Of a stretch of 64,000 nt of DNA, positions 62,758-64,000 are shown piece by piece. Position 1 is the stretch's first letter, and every line of letters starts with the position of its first letter. This DNA is from Ilyobacter_A sp963675185 (GTDB taxonomy: Bacteria; Fusobacteriota; Fusobacteriia; Fusobacteriales; Fusobacteriaceae), in assembly GCA_963675185.2 (NCBI GenBank), contig CAXXOH010000003.1, positions 124,001 to 188,000 of the forward strand, written 5' to 3'. The position numbers were made by a program, and so were the translations under genes. The notes beneath the pieces are model-generated. The model had not been told where the DNA came from, did no database searches, and was given only the letters and a program-made list of their open reading frames with translations.

Positions 62758-64000
62758 CTATCTTTTTCTAGCACTAACTGAGTATAACAGGATAAGTACT
62801 GAAAATATCTCAAGTCTTCCAAGAAACATAGCAAATATAAGTACTATCTTACTGTAGGGGTCAAAAAAACTATAATTTTCAACTGCCCCTACTCTAGCCA
62901 AGCCAGGTCCGATATTGCCTAGGGAGGCAATTGCGGCTGAAAAACTTGTGATAATATCATAACCCATAAACGCTAAAAACAGGGTTATCCCAACAAAAAA
63001 GAAAATAAACAAAACAAAAAATGCCATTACATTTCTAACCAAACGGTCGTTTATGATGTTCTCCCCTATTTTCAAGGAAAATACTGCCCTGGGATGAGCC
63101 AGCGTCTTCACCTCATGAACTAAATGCTTAAACATTATCAGTATACGTATCTGCTTTATCCCGCCGCCAGTAGAACCTGCCGATCCACCGAAAAACATCA
63201 GCGCTACCAAAAGCAGTGTAGAAAACGAAGGCCATAGGTCAAAATTGGCGGTAGAAAACCCGGTGGTAGTCGTTATGGAAACCACCTGAAATGCAGCGTC
63301 CCTCAAGGATTTTAAATAGCTGCTATTGTATGGGTCTATATCCGAAAAATATATATTCAGCGATACTAAGATTGTGGAAATCCCCAAAATAGTAGTGTAG
63401 AACCTCCACTCGTTGTCTTTAAAAAAACTGTTCATTTTACCGTTTATCAGGTAGAAGTGCAGTGTGAAATTTATTCCTGCAAGGTACATGAATACAATTA
63501 TCACAATTTCAATATAGGCGCTGTTAAATCCAGCAACGGATGCATTTAGAGTAGAAAATCCGCCTGTTGCCAATGTTCCAAAGGTATGGCACAGGGCATC
63601 ATATAAGTTCATGCCACCCATCATTAGCAGAGCAGTCTCAATAACTGTCATGCCGGAATAGATAAGCCAGAGTATTTTGGCGGTATCTTTTATTTTTGGC
63701 TTGAGCCTCTCTTTTATCGGTCCCGGTACCTCGGCGTTGTATAGCTGCCCTGGGTATATCCCCAACATTGGGAGGACGGCGATGGTTAAAAGCACTATGC
63801 CCATCCCCCCTAGCCAGTGCGTCATACTCCTCCAAAACAGCACCCCCTTGGGTATAATCTCGATATCTATTATGGTGGTAGCCCCTGTGGTGGTGAAGCC
63901 AGAGGTAGCCTCAAAAACGCAGTCTATAAAAAACTCAAGTGAATCGCTGAGATAAAAAGGTAGCGCCCCAAATAAAGATGAGAATATCCAGCCTAGGGAT
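62758..64000 (-). CDS. potassium uptake protein TrkH/KtrB family, 5' end outside window
   Basis: This is a K+ channel subunit of Trk/Ktr systems. The frame is open to the window edge (residues SLGWIFSSLFGALPFYLSDS seen at the edge), so the N-terminus is missing. Selectivity-filter repeats are visible: SGFTTTGATTI, TLATGGFSTLNAS, SITTTTGFSTANFD and ASLGNIGPGLARVG. Typical spans such as MTHWLGGMGIVLLTIAVLPM occur between them. About 413 residues of the usual 480 are present; it ends LLYSVSARKR. A partner NAD-binding trkA gene is probably upstream, outside the window. Confidence 0.92.
   Translation of the reverse strand, partial: SLGWIFSSLFGALPFYLSDSLEFFIDCVFEATSGFTTTGATTIIDIEIIPKGVLFWRSMTHWLGGMGIVLLTIAVLPMLGIYPGQLYNAEVPGPIKERLKPKIKDTAKILWLIYSGMTVIETALLMMGGMNLYDALCHTFGTLATGGFSTLNASVAGFNSAYIEIVIIVFMYLAGINFTLHFYLINGKMNSFFKDNEWRFYTTILGISTILVSLNIYFSDIDPYNSSYLKSLRDAAFQVVSITTTTGFSTANFDLWPSFSTLLLVALMFFGGSAGSTGGGIKQIRILIMFKHLVHEVKTLAHPRAVFSLKIGENIINDRLVRNVMAFFVLFIFFFVGITLFLAFMGYDIITSFSAAIASLGNIGPGLARVGAVENYSFFDPYSKIVLIFAMFLGRLEIFSVLILLYSVSARKR

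Noticed and set aside
1..64000. CRISPR arrays, tRNA or rRNA genes, prophage, replication origin
   Set aside because: I read the intergenic regions and saw no evenly spaced repeats, no tRNA-like cloverleaf with TTCGA arm, no rRNA and no phage structural genes.

Overview
This AT-rich 64-kb window carries a bacterial chromosome segment that most likely comes from the Fusobacteriota (Ilyobacter/Propionigenium/Psychrilyobacter-like). That placement is an inference from base composition, gene repertoire and the earP-efp pair; there is no rRNA or other marker gene in the window to settle it. The metabolic genes suit an anaerobic fermenter: a bifunctional FBP aldolase/phosphatase, gapN, gpmA, pullulanase, pyruvoyl-dependent arginine decarboxylase and NapH-like ferredoxin remnants.

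Layout. 1-24.6 kb is a patchwork of intact housekeeping or accessory genes and broken ones. Intact genes include fbp, two MBL-fold hydrolases, a deoxyhypusine-synthase-like gene overlapping a pyruvoyl arginine decarboxylase gene, a HAD phosphatase, a DUF1003 protein, a pullulanase, gpmA, an alpha/beta hydrolase and an HD-GYP protein. Broken genes include two chimeric fusions at 2.1-3.2 kb, a frameshifted diguanylate cyclase, an ICMT-like methyltransferase, a methyltransferase tail, a second flavodoxin, and a LacI tail joined head to head with a truncated aldo/keto reductase. This part ends with an IS1182-type element inserted at a terminator hairpin.

24.6-43.6 kb is mostly intact: an RND/MMPL exporter, a DAC-superfamily (DACNV-like) protein, an MFS transporter, a WYL regulator, an IS4-type element inside another terminator, a substrate-binding lipoprotein, a HEPN-like protein, gapN, a Na/Pi cotransporter, an HD phosphohydrolase, a trypsin-like protease and several small proteins. 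At 43.7 kb a c-di-GMP-I riboswitch precedes a GGDEF-EAL gene.

45.5-64 kb holds an IS3 remnant, a DUF5348 protein, corA, recQ, the earP-efp operon, a coiled-coil protein flanked by two MerR-type promoters, an IS256 element, a decayed EAL-CBS-GGDEF gene, a Cys-rich protein, hflX, an IS701/IS4-like element, a small secreted peptide gene, a second decayed NapH-like gene and the 3' part of trkH. Two copies of a roughly 300-400-bp non-coding repeat flank recQ-earP.

Themes. (1) c-di-GMP signalling is prominent: three GGDEF and/or EAL genes, one HD-GYP gene and one riboswitch. Two of the cyclase/phosphodiesterase genes are dead and a third has an in-frame TGA. (2) Translation/polyamine: EF-P has the arginine tip modified by EarP, so the nearby bacterial deoxyhypusine-synthase homologue is unlikely to act on EF-P. 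Its overlap with arginine decarboxylase points to agmatine or polyamine chemistry. (3) Insertion sequences favour or tolerate terminator hairpins: two unrelated elements duplicated terminator sequence on insertion. (4) The pseudogene load is high, with fusions, internal deletions, frameshifts and nonsense codons, indicating ongoing decay.
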